Part shown: piece by piece, positions 42,902 to 50,923 of the stretch
Numbering within the stretch: position 1 is the first letter of the stretch
Layout of the letters: every line of letters starts with the position of its first letter
Assembly: GCA_030743005.1 (NCBI GenBank)
Contig: JASLTG010000011.1
Span: 32,168-96,167 of the forward strand
DNA length: 64,000 nucleotides
Source of the DNA: Acidimicrobiales bacterium
Lineage (GTDB): Bacteria; Actinomycetota; Acidimicrobiia; Acidimicrobiales; Poriferisodalaceae
Direction: 5' to 3'
Notes under the pieces: model-generated
What the model saw: the letters and a program-made list of their open reading frames with translations, nothing else
Database searches by the model: none
What the model was told of the DNA's origin: nothing
Translations under genes and position numbers: made by a program

Positions 42902-43984
42902 GTGCCAAAACTTCAACCAAGCCAAGTCCACGATTTCATTGTCCGTACCTGCGAATCATTAGGTAGCGAAAGCCGAGAGGCGAACCTGGTGGCAGACCAA
43001 TTGGTTCAAGCGAATCTCGCTGGACATGACTCGCATGGCGTCGGGATGCTTCCGTCCTATGTCGATGGCGTACTCAACGACCGTCTAAAGATCAACAGCC
43101 ACCCAAGTGTCGTAGTTGACTCCGGTTCCCTCCTCACCCTTGACGGCAATGCCGGCTACGGGCAAGTCAACGGCTTTGAAGCAATGCAAATGGGCATTGA
43201 ACGGGCTGCAAGCTACGGGGTAGCAGTCGTCGGCCTGCGGAACAGCTACCACATTGGCCGTATTGGTCATTGGGCTGAACAATGCGCGGCCAGCGGATAC
43301 GCATCGATGCATCTCGTCAATGTGATTGGTCATCCTCCGTTAGTAGCGGCCTACGGCGGCGCTGAAGCGAGGTTTGGGACGAATCCATTTTGTGCAGCGG
43401 TACCGGGGCGTGATGGTCGACCCGGCTTCTTGCTCGACATGGCTACGAGCATCATCGCGGGCGGAAAGGCGAGAGTCGCTGCAAATAAGGGCGAAAAGGT
43501 GCCACCGAATACCATCATCGACATCGAAGGCAATTTGACGGACGATCCCAATGCGTTTTGGTACACCGGCCCATCTGGTGAACGCGGGGGAGCGCTTGTT
43601 GCGTTCGGCGATCACAAAGGGTCAGGTCTGGCGATCATGTGCGAGCTTTTAGGCGCAGCCCTATTGGGTGGCGAAACCGCTCACCCGAAAAACCCAAGAG
43701 ATGGACGAATCATTAACAGCATGTTGTCGGTGATAATCGACCCAGGAGCGTTGGGTGACGCCGAAACTTTCTACGACGAAATCGAACTGTTCCGCGATTT
43801 TGTACTCGATTCACGACTGCGTTCCGACTGTGACCAGATCCTGGTCCCCGGTCAACCCGAGGAACTAGCACGCATTGACCGAGCCGACGGTTTCGAAGTT
43901 GATCCCGTCACCTATGAGCAGTTGACGACCAGCGCAGAACGAGCGGGTCTTGCGTCAAAAATGATCGAAGACCTGATCGGCTAG
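42902..43984 (+). CDS. Malate/L-lactate (Ldh2/YlbC) family dehydrogenase
   Basis: 360 residues. Family motifs: NLAGHDSHGVGMLPSYV near 38-54, VVGLRNSYHIGRIGHWAEQ near 102-120, FGTNPFCAAVPG near 158 and FGDHKGSGLAIMCELLGAALLGG near 238-260. This NAD(P)-dependent family oxidises 2-hydroxy acids such as malate, ureidoglycolate or sulfolactate on a fold unrelated to classical LDH. Starts with GTG. Which 2-hydroxy acid is used cannot be told; sulfolactate (ComC/SlcC) is one option for a marine organism. Confidence 0.88.
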   Translation: MPKLQPSQVHDFIVRTCESLGSESREANLVADQLVQANLAGHDSHGVGMLPSYVDGVLNDRLKINSHPSVVVDSGSLLTLDGNAGYGQVNGFEAMQMGIERAASYGVAVVGLRNSYHIGRIGHWAEQCAASGYASMHLVNVIGHPPLVAAYGGAEARFGTNPFCAAVPGRDGRPGFLLDMATSIIAGGKARVAANKGEKVPPNTIIDIEGNLTDDPNAFWYTGPSGERGGALVAFGDHKGSGLAIMCELLGAALLGGETAHPKNPRDGRIINSMLSVIIDPGALGDAETFYDEIELFRDFVLDSRLRSDCDQILVPGQPEELARIDRADGFEVDPVTYEQLTTSAERAGLASKMIEDLIG

Positions 43985-43999
43985 ACGGCGCCGTTCAAC

Positions 44000-45088
44000 C
44001 TAAAACGTAATTACAGTTCGAGCGACTGTTCCTTCTCGCATCCAGTTGTAGCCGTCGTTGATTTGGTCAAGCGAGATCGTTGCGGACACCATCTCATCCA
44101 GGAGTAGCCGGCCACTGAGATAGAGATCGATCATTTGGGGGATGTCGGTTCGAAATTGGTTAGACCCCATCATTGAACCTTGCAACTTCTTCTCACTCAG
44201 TAAATCAATCCCACGGATTTCAACCTTCGTGCTTGAGGGGACCATTCCTATGACTGTGGCAGTGCCGCCAATCTCAAGCATCTCAAATGCCTGTTCAGCG
44301 GTCTCTTTAAGGCCAATCGCTTCAAAGCTGTACTCGACACCACCACCGGTGAGTTCTCTAACGGCCTCAACGACGTTTTCGACATCGCCAGGATGGATCG
44401 TGTCAGTTGCACCCATCACCCGAGCTGTCTCAAGGCTCTCAGCGTTCATGTCAACCGCAATAATTCTCCCTGCTCCTGCAACACGTGCGCCTTGAATCGC
44501 CGACAACCCGATCCCTCCGCAGCCAATAACACACACGGTCGCTCCAACCGGAATTGCTGCGGTCCGGACCGCAGCGCCAAACCCTGTAGTTACACCGCAG
44601 CCGATCAAACAGGCTTTCTCTAAGGGGACGTCCGGAGTCACTTTCACGACGCCATTCTGGTGGACCAGCATCTCTTCAGCGAAGCCACCCAAGCGAGCCA
44701 TCTGGTCGACTGGAGTGCCATCTTCTCGTTGTAACCGTGGCCCATCATCGCGGCTACGCGAAGTGGCACGACCGTTCGTGCAGCGATGCGGATTACCTGA
44801 AAGACACTGCCGGCATTGCCCGCAAAAAATAGACAAACATGCGACCACCGGGTCGCCTGGTTTCACATAACTGACATCGGCCCCAACCGCCTGAACGATC
44901 CCTGCTGATTCATGTCCCATCACTGAGGGCAGTTTCGTCCTGAAAATGCCCTCCATGAAGTGGAGATCTGAATGGCACAAGCCGGCTCCAACAGTTTGTA
45001 TCAATACTTCCTGCGGGCCAGGTTTATCGATGACCAGGTCTTCGATGATTAGATCACCGGGTTGTTCACAGAGCACGGCGGCCTTCAT
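44000..45088 (-). CDS. Zinc-dependent alcohol dehydrogenase (class III/NDMA-dependent type)
   Basis: 362 residues, MDR superfamily. Catalytic zinc ligands Cys38 (LCHSD), His59-Glu60 (MGHESAG) and the Cys in LIGCGVTTGFGAA; structural zinc Cys89, 92, 95 and 103. Nucleotide fold VCVIGCGGIGLSAIQGARVAGAGRIIAVD near 185-213. Resembles actinobacterial Rxyl_3153-family and NDMA/mycothiol-linked dehydrogenases that oxidise alcohols or S-hydroxymethyl adducts. Divergent from the AhpD-like gene, sharing a 186-bp intergenic region. Confidence 0.9.
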   Translation of the reverse strand: MKAAVLCEQPGDLIIEDLVIDKPGPQEVLIQTVGAGLCHSDLHFMEGIFRTKLPSVMGHESAGIVQAVGADVSYVKPGDPVVACLSIFCGQCRQCLSGNPHRCTNGRATSRSRDDGPRLQREDGTPVDQMARLGGFAEEMLVHQNGVVKVTPDVPLEKACLIGCGVTTGFGAAVRTAAIPVGATVCVIGCGGIGLSAIQGARVAGAGRIIAVDMNAESLETARVMGATDTIHPGDVENVVEAVRELTGGGVEYSFEAIGLKETAEQAFEMLEIGGTATVIGMVPSSTKVEIRGIDLLSEKKLQGSMMGSNQFRTDIPQMIDLYLSGRLLLDEMVSATISLDQINDGYNWMREGTVARTVITF

Positions 45089-45180
45089 TTCATACCTCTT
45101 CTTCTGTTCAGTCGAACTGAACTTAGAGACTATGCACTGTGACTACTGCCTGCGACCGATTCAGGTTCTATCATTCAACT

Positions 45181-45196
45181 GGGGCGTTGCTGCCCC
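45181..45196. other. GC hairpin in the ADH/AhpD-like intergenic region
   Basis: GGGGC pairs with GCCCC around a 6-nt loop, about 80 bp upstream of the AhpD-like gene and 90 bp from the ADH start. No T-run on either side. Could be an operator or a 5'-UTR structure; apart from it the 186-bp gap shows no recognisable site. Confidence 0.3.
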
Positions 45197-45274
45197 GGGG
45201 TTAAATGTCTTTCGCACGCCAAATGAGCTCGGATGACAAATCCTCAGCGCTAGGTCAAGGCAAAGGGAGGCGAC

Positions 45275-45844
45275 ATGGCAAACGACTTGGGTCATCTACC
45301 AAAAATCGACCACTTGGATGAGGTAAACACAAAGCGTTTGGAGACGTGGTACGCAAAGGCCTACCAAGACGACAATCTTTTCCGCACCCTAGCCAGTGAT
45401 GAACCGACTCTAGAAATGTTCCTCAGCTGGGTGAGCATGGTGTACGGAGGTTCGTCAGGATTAGACAAGCAGATGATCGAGCTTTGTCGAATTCGAATGG
45501 CCAACGTGAACGAATGTTTTCATTGAAGCATGGTTAAAAGCGCATCGTTGGTGCGCACCGGACTTACGGAAGAAATGATCGGACAATTGGCCGACTATAA
45601 AAATTCGGATCTTCCTGATGCCTGGAAGTCGGCGTTGTCATTCAGCGACCACCTTGCAGGTGCCCCAAAGGGCCCAATCCCAGACGAAATGCATCAGGAT
45701 CTTTCGAAACATTTCTCAGCGATCGAAGTTCTCAGGCTAGGGGCTCTCCTAGCTGTGGGTAGCGGATGGCAACGGATGATTGAAGCCTTCGAAATCAGAC
45801 CCGACCATTACGAAAAGGGGCAGGCCGGGCCCTGGTCAACTTGA
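45275..45844 (+). CDS. AhpD/carboxymuconolactone-decarboxylase-like protein, probable selenoprotein (UGA = Sec84)
   Basis: One 189-residue protein if the in-frame TGA at 45524-45526 is read through. Residues 1-83 end in RIRMANVNECFH; the same frame continues SMVKSASLVRTGLTEEM and a complete CMD/AhpD C-terminus. The TGA falls exactly on the second Cys of the AhpD CxxC (Cys81-Phe-His-Sec84), and Glu69 lies 12 residues before Cys81, the Glu118-Cys130 spacing of AhpD. A hairpin suited to a bacterial SECIS follows. AhpD-type proteins are thiol-disulfide reductases supporting peroxide defence. Strong ribosome-binding site AAGGGAGG 4 nt before the ATG; none before the second half. Alternatives: Cys-to-stop pseudogene or sequence error. 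No selA/B/C/D lies in the window. Confidence 0.75.
45524..45556 (+). promoter_or_regulatory. Candidate bacterial SECIS element (UGA plus downstream hairpin)
   Basis: Thirteen nt after the TGA a 7-bp helix forms (45540-45546 with 45550-45556: five Watson-Crick pairs, one U-G, one C-G) closing a GTT triloop at 45547-45549. The loop begins with G and lies 20 nt after the UGA, within the usual bacterial SECIS spacing of roughly 16-37 nt. It would bind SelB to deliver Sec-tRNA. Confidence 0.6.
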
Positions 45845-45886
45845 CCTTGACCGCACCGAGATCAAGATGTCTTGCAACCAGTCGAG

Positions 45887-46708
45887 ATGAAGGCGCCTGT
45901 GAGTAGGTCTTCCAATTTGTCCGGTGATTCGACCAGTTTCTTGCGCCTCCAACCGGCGGCAAGCCGTTTTCAGTGGTCATTGCCGGTTACTGCTGAAGTC
46001 GCGGGAGCGACGGGCACACTTCACGGCGGATGTGGGTTAGCAGCTGCCGCGGTAGCTATGGAACGGACCACCGATCGTCCGGTCTCGTTCATCGCCGGCC
46101 AGTACCTTGCAAGGGCGCCTGTTGGATCAGAAGTAATGATCGAAGTCGACGAACTGGCCGTTGGAAATCGTGTCACCCAAGCTGCTGCCGTGTGCAGCTG
46201 CGATGGCGTAGTTATTCTCCGAGCATCAGCAGCTTTGGGCGGTCACGACCTTGGTGTCGACAAAGTATGGCCTCAACCTCCTGAGGTTCTTCCTCCCGAA
46301 GAATGCCCTACTCGGGCTCCAACTTCAGAAAGTGGACACTCGTTTACCGACTACGCCGACATCCGCCTGGCCGGGCAATCCCCAGGCGACCCAGTTGTCC
46401 ACTACTGGGCGCGCCTCCATAGTGGCATGGCTTCATCTCCAGAAGCTCTCATTGCGTTGGCGGATCTCATTCCGAGCGGAATGAGGGTCAGCCTCAACAT
46501 GGGGTTTAAGGGGTCGAGCTTGGATCACACCGTGCGGATTGCCTCTACCGAACAGAGCGAATGGGTTCTGATCCGGATCGAAGCCGACGCTATTAGGAAC
46601 AGCATCGGCCAAGGGAGGGTGAAAATCTATTCTCAGAACGGCAAGCTATTGGCTACCGGGAGCCAGTCGTTCGCTATCTCAGCCATTACAGGCCCACTAG
46701 ACCGTTAG
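45887..46708 (+). CDS. Acyl-CoA thioesterase-like protein (double hotdog)
   Basis: About 273 residues, laid out as two hotdog domains like TesB/YciA-fusion thioesterases. First domain: TGTLHGGCGLAAAAVAMERTTDRP near 42-65, FIAGQYLARAPVGSEV near 68 and RVTQAAAVCSCDGVVILRASAALGG near 94-118. Second domain: WARLHSG, SLNMGFKGSSLDHTV near 208 and GRVKIYSQNGKLLATGSQS near 243. Hydrolyses acyl-CoA to free acid. A TTG five codons earlier is also possible; neither start has a clear ribosome-binding site. Follows the AhpD-like gene by 42 bp. Confidence 0.75.
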   Translation: MKAPVSRSSNLSGDSTSFLRLQPAASRFQWSLPVTAEVAGATGTLHGGCGLAAAAVAMERTTDRPVSFIAGQYLARAPVGSEVMIEVDELAVGNRVTQAAAVCSCDGVVILRASAALGGHDLGVDKVWPQPPEVLPPEECPTRAPTSESGHSFTDYADIRLAGQSPGDPVVHYWARLHSGMASSPEALIALADLIPSGMRVSLNMGFKGSSLDHTVRIASTEQSEWVLIRIEADAIRNSIGQGRVKIYSQNGKLLATGSQSFAISAITGPLDR

Positions 46709-46718
46709 GTATTGAAAT

Positions 46719-47003
46719 ATGAGCGCTTTCGTTATTTATCAAGGCGACGTCACCGACGAAGTCACCTATGAGGAATATAAGGCTCTCGCGTCGAAGACGG
46801 TAGAGGACCACGGGGGGACGTATCTAGTACGCGGAGGTTCCTGGACGTCCCTAGAAGGGCCTACGCCGCCAGCACGGACCGTAGTGATCCGCTTCGACTC
46901 GGTCGAAGCCGCAACCCAGTGGTACCAGAGCTCTGACTATGAAAAGGCACGACCCATTCGGCAAGCAGCTAGCGACGGTTCCCTGTATATCGTCGAAGCA
47001 TGA
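46719..47003 (+). CDS. DUF1330 family protein
   Basis: A 94-residue DUF1330 (ferredoxin-like alpha/beta, dimeric) protein: SAFVIYQGDVTDEVTYEEYKALA at the start, a central YLVRGGSWTSLEGPTPPARTVVIRF and a final strand LYIVEA. Function of the family is unknown; the fold resembles NIPSNAP/ABM-type small proteins. Eleven bp after the thioesterase gene, likely the same transcript. Convergent with the SDR gene. Confidence 0.88.
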   Translation: MSAFVIYQGDVTDEVTYEEYKALASKTVEDHGGTYLVRGGSWTSLEGPTPPARTVVIRFDSVEAATQWYQSSDYEKARPIRQAASDGSLYIVEA

Positions 47004-47017
47004 GGTGAGGCGTCGCC

Positions 47018-47773
47018 TTAGCCGCGACCGATCAACGGCATTTCGTTGGCCATGATTGTCATCTGGGGCACATTCACGTCAGGGGGCAACTCAGCGAGGA
47101 GAACAACTGCGTCAGCTACATTAGAGACGTTCATAGTTGACTCTTCCCGGATTGAACCGTCGGCCTGCAGAACGCCGTGCGTCATTTGATTGGTTAATGG
47201 GGTCAACGCATTACCTATGTCGATTTGGCCGACAGTTATACCGTGCTCGCGGCCTTCCAAAGACAGGGCTTTAGTCAAACCCGTTATAGCGTGTTTGGTT
47301 GCGGTATACGGGCTGGAAAACGGGCGCGGGGTCTGAGCCGAAACTGATCCGTTGTTGATGATGCGACCACCTGCTGGCTTCTGTCGTTTCATGCAATCGA
47401 AAGCCGCCCTGGAACAGAGCCACGTGCCCGTGAGATTGATATCTACCACGTCACGCCAAGCATCCACCGGTAACTCCTCGATTGGAACGGGAGCCGCGCC
47501 AATCCCAGCGTTGTTGAAAAGCAAATCAACCCGGCTAAACGCTTCTACCGTCGAACTGAACAACTCCTCGACGGCTGTCGGTTTCGAAATGTCGAGAGCG
47601 AGCGACAGATTGGGGTTCTGCATCTGTGCAGAGGCTTCTTGCAGCGGTTCTAGGCGGCGTCCGCAGATTACGGTTATCCAGCCCCTGCTATCTAATGCCT
47701 GTGCTGCCGCCGCACCTACACCTGAGCCGCCACCTGTAATGACAGCCACCTTTTTCTGGTTCGGTTCCTTCAA
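47018..47773 (-). CDS. Short-chain dehydrogenase/reductase (SDR)
   Basis: 251 residues, classical SDR. VAVITGGGSGVGAAAA, LLFNNAGIG, Ser in NNGSVSAQT and the YTATKHA active-site motif; cofactor specificity unclear. The TTG start is supported by a strong GGGAGGGAG ribosome-binding site about 8 nt upstream, lying within the last codons of glnS. The start is 1 bp past the glnS stop, so it is cotranscribed with glnS although functionally unrelated. It has the layout of a fatty-acyl or polyol dehydrogenase; substrate unknown. Confidence 0.88.
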   Translation of the reverse strand: MKEPNQKKVAVITGGGSGVGAAAAQALDSRGWITVICGRRLEPLQEASAQMQNPNLSLALDISKPTAVEELFSSTVEAFSRVDLLFNNAGIGAAPVPIEELPVDAWRDVVDINLTGTWLCSRAAFDCMKRQKPAGGRIINNGSVSAQTPRPFSSPYTATKHAITGLTKALSLEGREHGITVGQIDIGNALTPLTNQMTHGVLQADGSIREESTMNVSNVADAVVLLAELPPDVNVPQMTIMANEMPLIGRG

Positions 47774-47774
47774 C

Positions 47775-49481
47775 CTAACTTCTCCCTCCCTGTTTTTGGA
47801 GCCGGGCCCATTCGTCTCGTAGGCCTACGGTCCGATGGAACAAAAGTTCGCGATCTGTATCAGCGGCGAAGTAACCAAGTCGTTCGAATTGAACGACTTG
47901 CCCAGGTTCCACATCTTTGAGAGCAGGCTCAAACTTGCAATCCTGCAAGATCTGGCGTGACTCTTCGTTCAAGTCATCGACCGGGTCTCCCGTTTCGTCA
48001 CCCGGTAGTTCTGTCTTAAAAAGACGTTCATACAGAGCGACAGAGCCATCAACAGCGTTAGCCGCATCGACCCAATGAATCGTCGCCTTTACCTTCCGGC
48101 CGTCGGGAGCCGCCCCGCCAGCGGTTTCGGGGTCGTATACGCACTGAACCTCGATGGGCGCGCCGTCCTCGTCGCAAATGACGTCTGTACACGTCACTAG
48201 GTAACCGCCGCGAAGCCGCACCTCACGGCCAGGTGCCAGCCTGAAGTACTTGGGAGGCGGCGCCATCTTGAAGTCATCATGTTCTATCCACAACTCACCG
48301 CTAAACGACACTTCTCGAGAACCTTCAGATTCGTTTTCAGGGTTGTTAACCAAAGTTCGAACATCTCTGATCGGCTGGCCTGCACCATCAGTAGGCCAGT
48401 TTGTGATGACCAGTTTTAAAGGATCAAGGACGGCCATCCTCCGCGAAGAGGAGGCGTTCAGTTCAGTTCGAACGAAAGATTCAAGCAGTTCTATATCGTG
48501 TCGCGCATTTGTGCGGGCTACACCAATGAAGCTACAAAACTCTCGAATCGCGGTGGCCGGATAGCCACGCCTCCGCAGCGCTCGTAGCGTCGGCAGCCGG
48601 GGATCGTCCCACCCGTCGACGACCCCCGCGTCGACAAGTTTTTTTAATTGGCGCTTGGAAGTGACTGTATAGGTGAGTTCGAGCCGAGCGAATTCTGTTT
48701 GGTACGGCGGTGGCGAATCGAGCGGTAGCTGGGCCAAGTACCAGTCATAGAGGGCTCTGTTGTCGGAAAACTCCAACGTACACAGCGAGTGTGTAACCCC
48801 TTCGATCGCGTCGCTCTGGCCGTGGGCCCAGTCATAGGTTGGATAAATTTTCCAAAGTTCCCCTGTGCGGTGGTGCCTTTCGTCGCGAATTCTGTACATA
48901 ACTGGATCCCGCATTTGCATGTTCTCATGCTGCATGTCGATCTTGGCACGCAACACCTTGCTCCCGACAGTGAATTCGCCTTGACGCATTCGTTGGAACA
49001 AATCGAGGTTCTCTTCGGTTGAACGACCGCGAAAAGGGCTTTCAGTCCCGGGGCGACCAAACCCTCCTCTTTGTTCTGCGATGTCTTCTGCGTTTTGATC
49101 GTCGACGTAAGCCAACCCCTTGGAGATCAACAGTTCTGCCCAGGTGCACAACTGATCGAAATAATCAGAACTGTGGTGAATAGCATCGGGAACAAAGCCG
49201 AGCCACGCGAGGTCCTCGATAATTGCGTCGACGTAACTGTGGTCTTCAGTCGACGGATTGGTGTCATCGAATCGGAGGTTGCAGCTACCTTGATTTTCGG
49301 CCGCTACCGCGAAATCCAAACAGATCGCCTTTGCATGACCGATATGAAGGAAACCGTTGGGTTCTGGTGGGAAACGGGTTTGGACGCGACTGTGAAATCG
49401 ACCCGAGGCAGCATCTGCCAGCAGGAGATCTCTGATGTAGTCACTCCTTGGCTTTTCAGCGTCTAAGCCATTTTCAGTCAA
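47775..49481 (-). CDS. glnS: Glutaminyl-tRNA synthetase
   Basis: 568 residues, full-length class I GlnRS (E. coli enzyme 554). HIGH motif in RFPPEPNGFLHIGHAKAI (HIGH at 46-49), LRFDDTNPSTED near 69-80, YDWAHGQSDAIEGVTHSLCTLEF near 214-236 and the KMSKS-like VTSKRQLKKL near 272. C-terminal beta-barrel anticodon domains are complete. The zinc-independent, two-barrel C-terminus marks GlnRS rather than bacterial GluRS. Start TTG with a GAGG 5 nt upstream. GlnRS is unusual in Actinobacteria, which generally make Gln-tRNA by GatCAB, so lateral transfer is likely in its history (inference). Confidence 0.93.
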   Translation of the reverse strand: MTENGLDAEKPRSDYIRDLLLADAASGRFHSRVQTRFPPEPNGFLHIGHAKAICLDFAVAAENQGSCNLRFDDTNPSTEDHSYVDAIIEDLAWLGFVPDAIHHSSDYFDQLCTWAELLISKGLAYVDDQNAEDIAEQRGGFGRPGTESPFRGRSTEENLDLFQRMRQGEFTVGSKVLRAKIDMQHENMQMRDPVMYRIRDERHHRTGELWKIYPTYDWAHGQSDAIEGVTHSLCTLEFSDNRALYDWYLAQLPLDSPPPYQTEFARLELTYTVTSKRQLKKLVDAGVVDGWDDPRLPTLRALRRRGYPATAIREFCSFIGVARTNARHDIELLESFVRTELNASSSRRMAVLDPLKLVITNWPTDGAGQPIRDVRTLVNNPENESEGSREVSFSGELWIEHDDFKMAPPPKYFRLAPGREVRLRGGYLVTCTDVICDEDGAPIEVQCVYDPETAGGAAPDGRKVKATIHWVDAANAVDGSVALYERLFKTELPGDETGDPVDDLNEESRQILQDCKFEPALKDVEPGQVVQFERLGYFAADTDRELLFHRTVGLRDEWARLQKQGGRS

Positions 49482-49541
49482 CGAAGCCTCATTTAGATTG
49501 GACGCGGCGTGCCCGGCGGGGCCTTGCTAACGCTACCTCGC

Positions 49542-50423
49542 CTACTGCTGCGAAGAAGCCTCTATTTGCCCTAAATGCTTCGGAGGCCATTTACCCGGGA
49601 CCACGTTTTCTGTCAGCAGAAATGCGGAGACCGATTCAAGCTGCCCAAGGGCGCGTTCTGCATCGTCGTTACCAAGAGTTGATGCGATCTGCTCGGCGTT
49701 TCTGTCTGTTTCTGCTTCAATATTCTTTCTGACGGCACGGCCTTTATCTGTGTGTCGACCTTGCGAAGTTATCCAGCCAAGTTCCGATAGGCGTTCTGCT
49801 TCTGCACTCCATTCTGGCGAGGTCCATCCACGAATTTTTTGGATCACCTCTGGTGTGCCACGGCCGTCTGCTGCCATCAGAAGGTGCGACCCAAGTCCTG
49901 ATACGTCGGCTGAGCGGAGTGCTTGGTTGTGACCATCAAACCTGTACTCACGCAATAAGGTCGAGGCATGCCAGAGGGCCAGGAGTGGATTCTCGGGCCA
50001 TGGTTCGTCGGCCCATGCTGCGAATAGGGGTCGCTGATGGGTGTCAAGTTGTGGAAGCGACAGTTTGAGGAGCTCGACTATGTCAGCTAGGTCCTCATCC
50101 CACTTGTAGTCGGTGAAAATTCTGTCGAACGCGCGCGTGAGGATGCTTATTTGCTTGGCGCGAACATCCGCTGGGGACATGACGTCCCAACAACTAGGAA
50201 CTGACCGTTCGACCATGCGGGGCGCGAAGTTGAAAAAGGTTTCAGTGACAAGTCCCGCAGATGCTGTCCCGAGGGGAGCGGAGCGGTAGGCGAAGTACGC
50301 GTGCCACCACCCCTTAAAGCCAAGTTCAGTGAATTCGCTGATCTCTGGTGCATAGTAGGCACAGGAATGCAGAGGCTCCGATGCGGCGGCGAATCGCCTC
50401 GAGTAAGAGGGGGAGCCAGTCAT
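49542..50423 (-). CDS. SCO6745-family protein (helix-rich, winged-helix C-terminus)
   Basis: 293 residues of the actinobacterial SCO6745 family. Marker stretches: HSCAYYAPEISEFTELGFKGWWHAYFAYRSAPLG near 19-52, TETFFNFAPRMVERSVPSCWD near 60 and LWHASTLLREYRFDGHNQAL near 150. The last 90 residues (RLSELGWITSQGRHTDKGRAVRK) look like a winged-helix MarR/PadR-type module. Function unknown; possibly a ligand-responsive regulator. The start overlaps the stop of the cupin gene by 4 nt (ATGA). Confidence 0.82.
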   Translation of the reverse strand: MTGSPSYSRRFAAASEPLHSCAYYAPEISEFTELGFKGWWHAYFAYRSAPLGTASAGLVTETFFNFAPRMVERSVPSCWDVMSPADVRAKQISILTRAFDRIFTDYKWDEDLADIVELLKLSLPQLDTHQRPLFAAWADEPWPENPLLALWHASTLLREYRFDGHNQALRSADVSGLGSHLLMAADGRGTPEVIQKIRGWTSPEWSAEAERLSELGWITSQGRHTDKGRAVRKNIEAETDRNAEQIASTLGNDDAERALGQLESVSAFLLTENVVPGKWPPKHLGQIEASSQQ

Positions 50424-50866
50424 CGGATGGGAGACTGGTTCTGCTTCTCGATCCCTCGCCGAAAATCTGACGCCAAGGAGACCCGGTCGACACTTAGATC
50501 CGTGTTATAGGTTTCCCAGATTTCACCGTTGACTGATTCCATCGAGAGCAGAACTATTGCTCCTTCAGGGCCACCACCCTCCACGTGCGCTTCATCGCCG
50601 TTATGGGTGCTGTAGGTGCCGGCTGGTCGACTGTCAATCAGTCGATCACCATCCGCCACATCAAAAATCTGGTGTTCTCCTTCCAACACCAAGGTCTTCA
50701 CAGGTCCAATGTGGCGATGTGCAACACATTTAACGTGCGGCTCGAACTTGAGTAACAACTGAACAAACCGGTCTTCGGGGTCAACCTCCAACACGTTGTA
50801 GTAAAAACCTTCAAAGCCGGGGAACTCAATCCAGATCATGTTTTCCGAAAGCAAAGAATGGACCAT
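50420..50866 (-). CDS. Cupin-like small protein
   Basis: 148 residues with a cupin-type core: VAHRHIGPVKTLVLEGEHQIFD near 48-69 (metal-binding His-x-His and Glu pattern) and STHNGDEAHVEG near 85-96 with later His residues. This resembles anti-sigma ChrR-like or acetylacetone-dioxygenase-like cupins. An excellent GGAGG ribosome-binding site lies 5 nt before the ATG. Coupled to the SCO6745-family gene by a 4-nt overlap, so the two products probably act together; the reaction, if any, is not known. Confidence 0.65.
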   Translation of the reverse strand: MVHSLLSENMIWIEFPGFEGFYYNVLEVDPEDRFVQLLLKFEPHVKCVAHRHIGPVKTLVLEGEHQIFDVADGDRLIDSRPAGTYSTHNGDEAHVEGGGPEGAIVLLSMESVNGEIWETYNTDLSVDRVSLASDFRRGIEKQNQSPIR

Positions 50867-50923
50867 CAGGGCCTCCGCTCGCTGTGGATCGTCACGATGC
50901 TAGGGCAAAGAGGCAACAGTTTG

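Noticed and set aside
45275..45844. Reading 45275-45526 and 45530-45844 as two separate small genes
   Set aside because: Both lie in one frame, together they make one complete AhpD-like domain, the second has no ribosome-binding site, and the separating TGA is at a conserved redox Cys.
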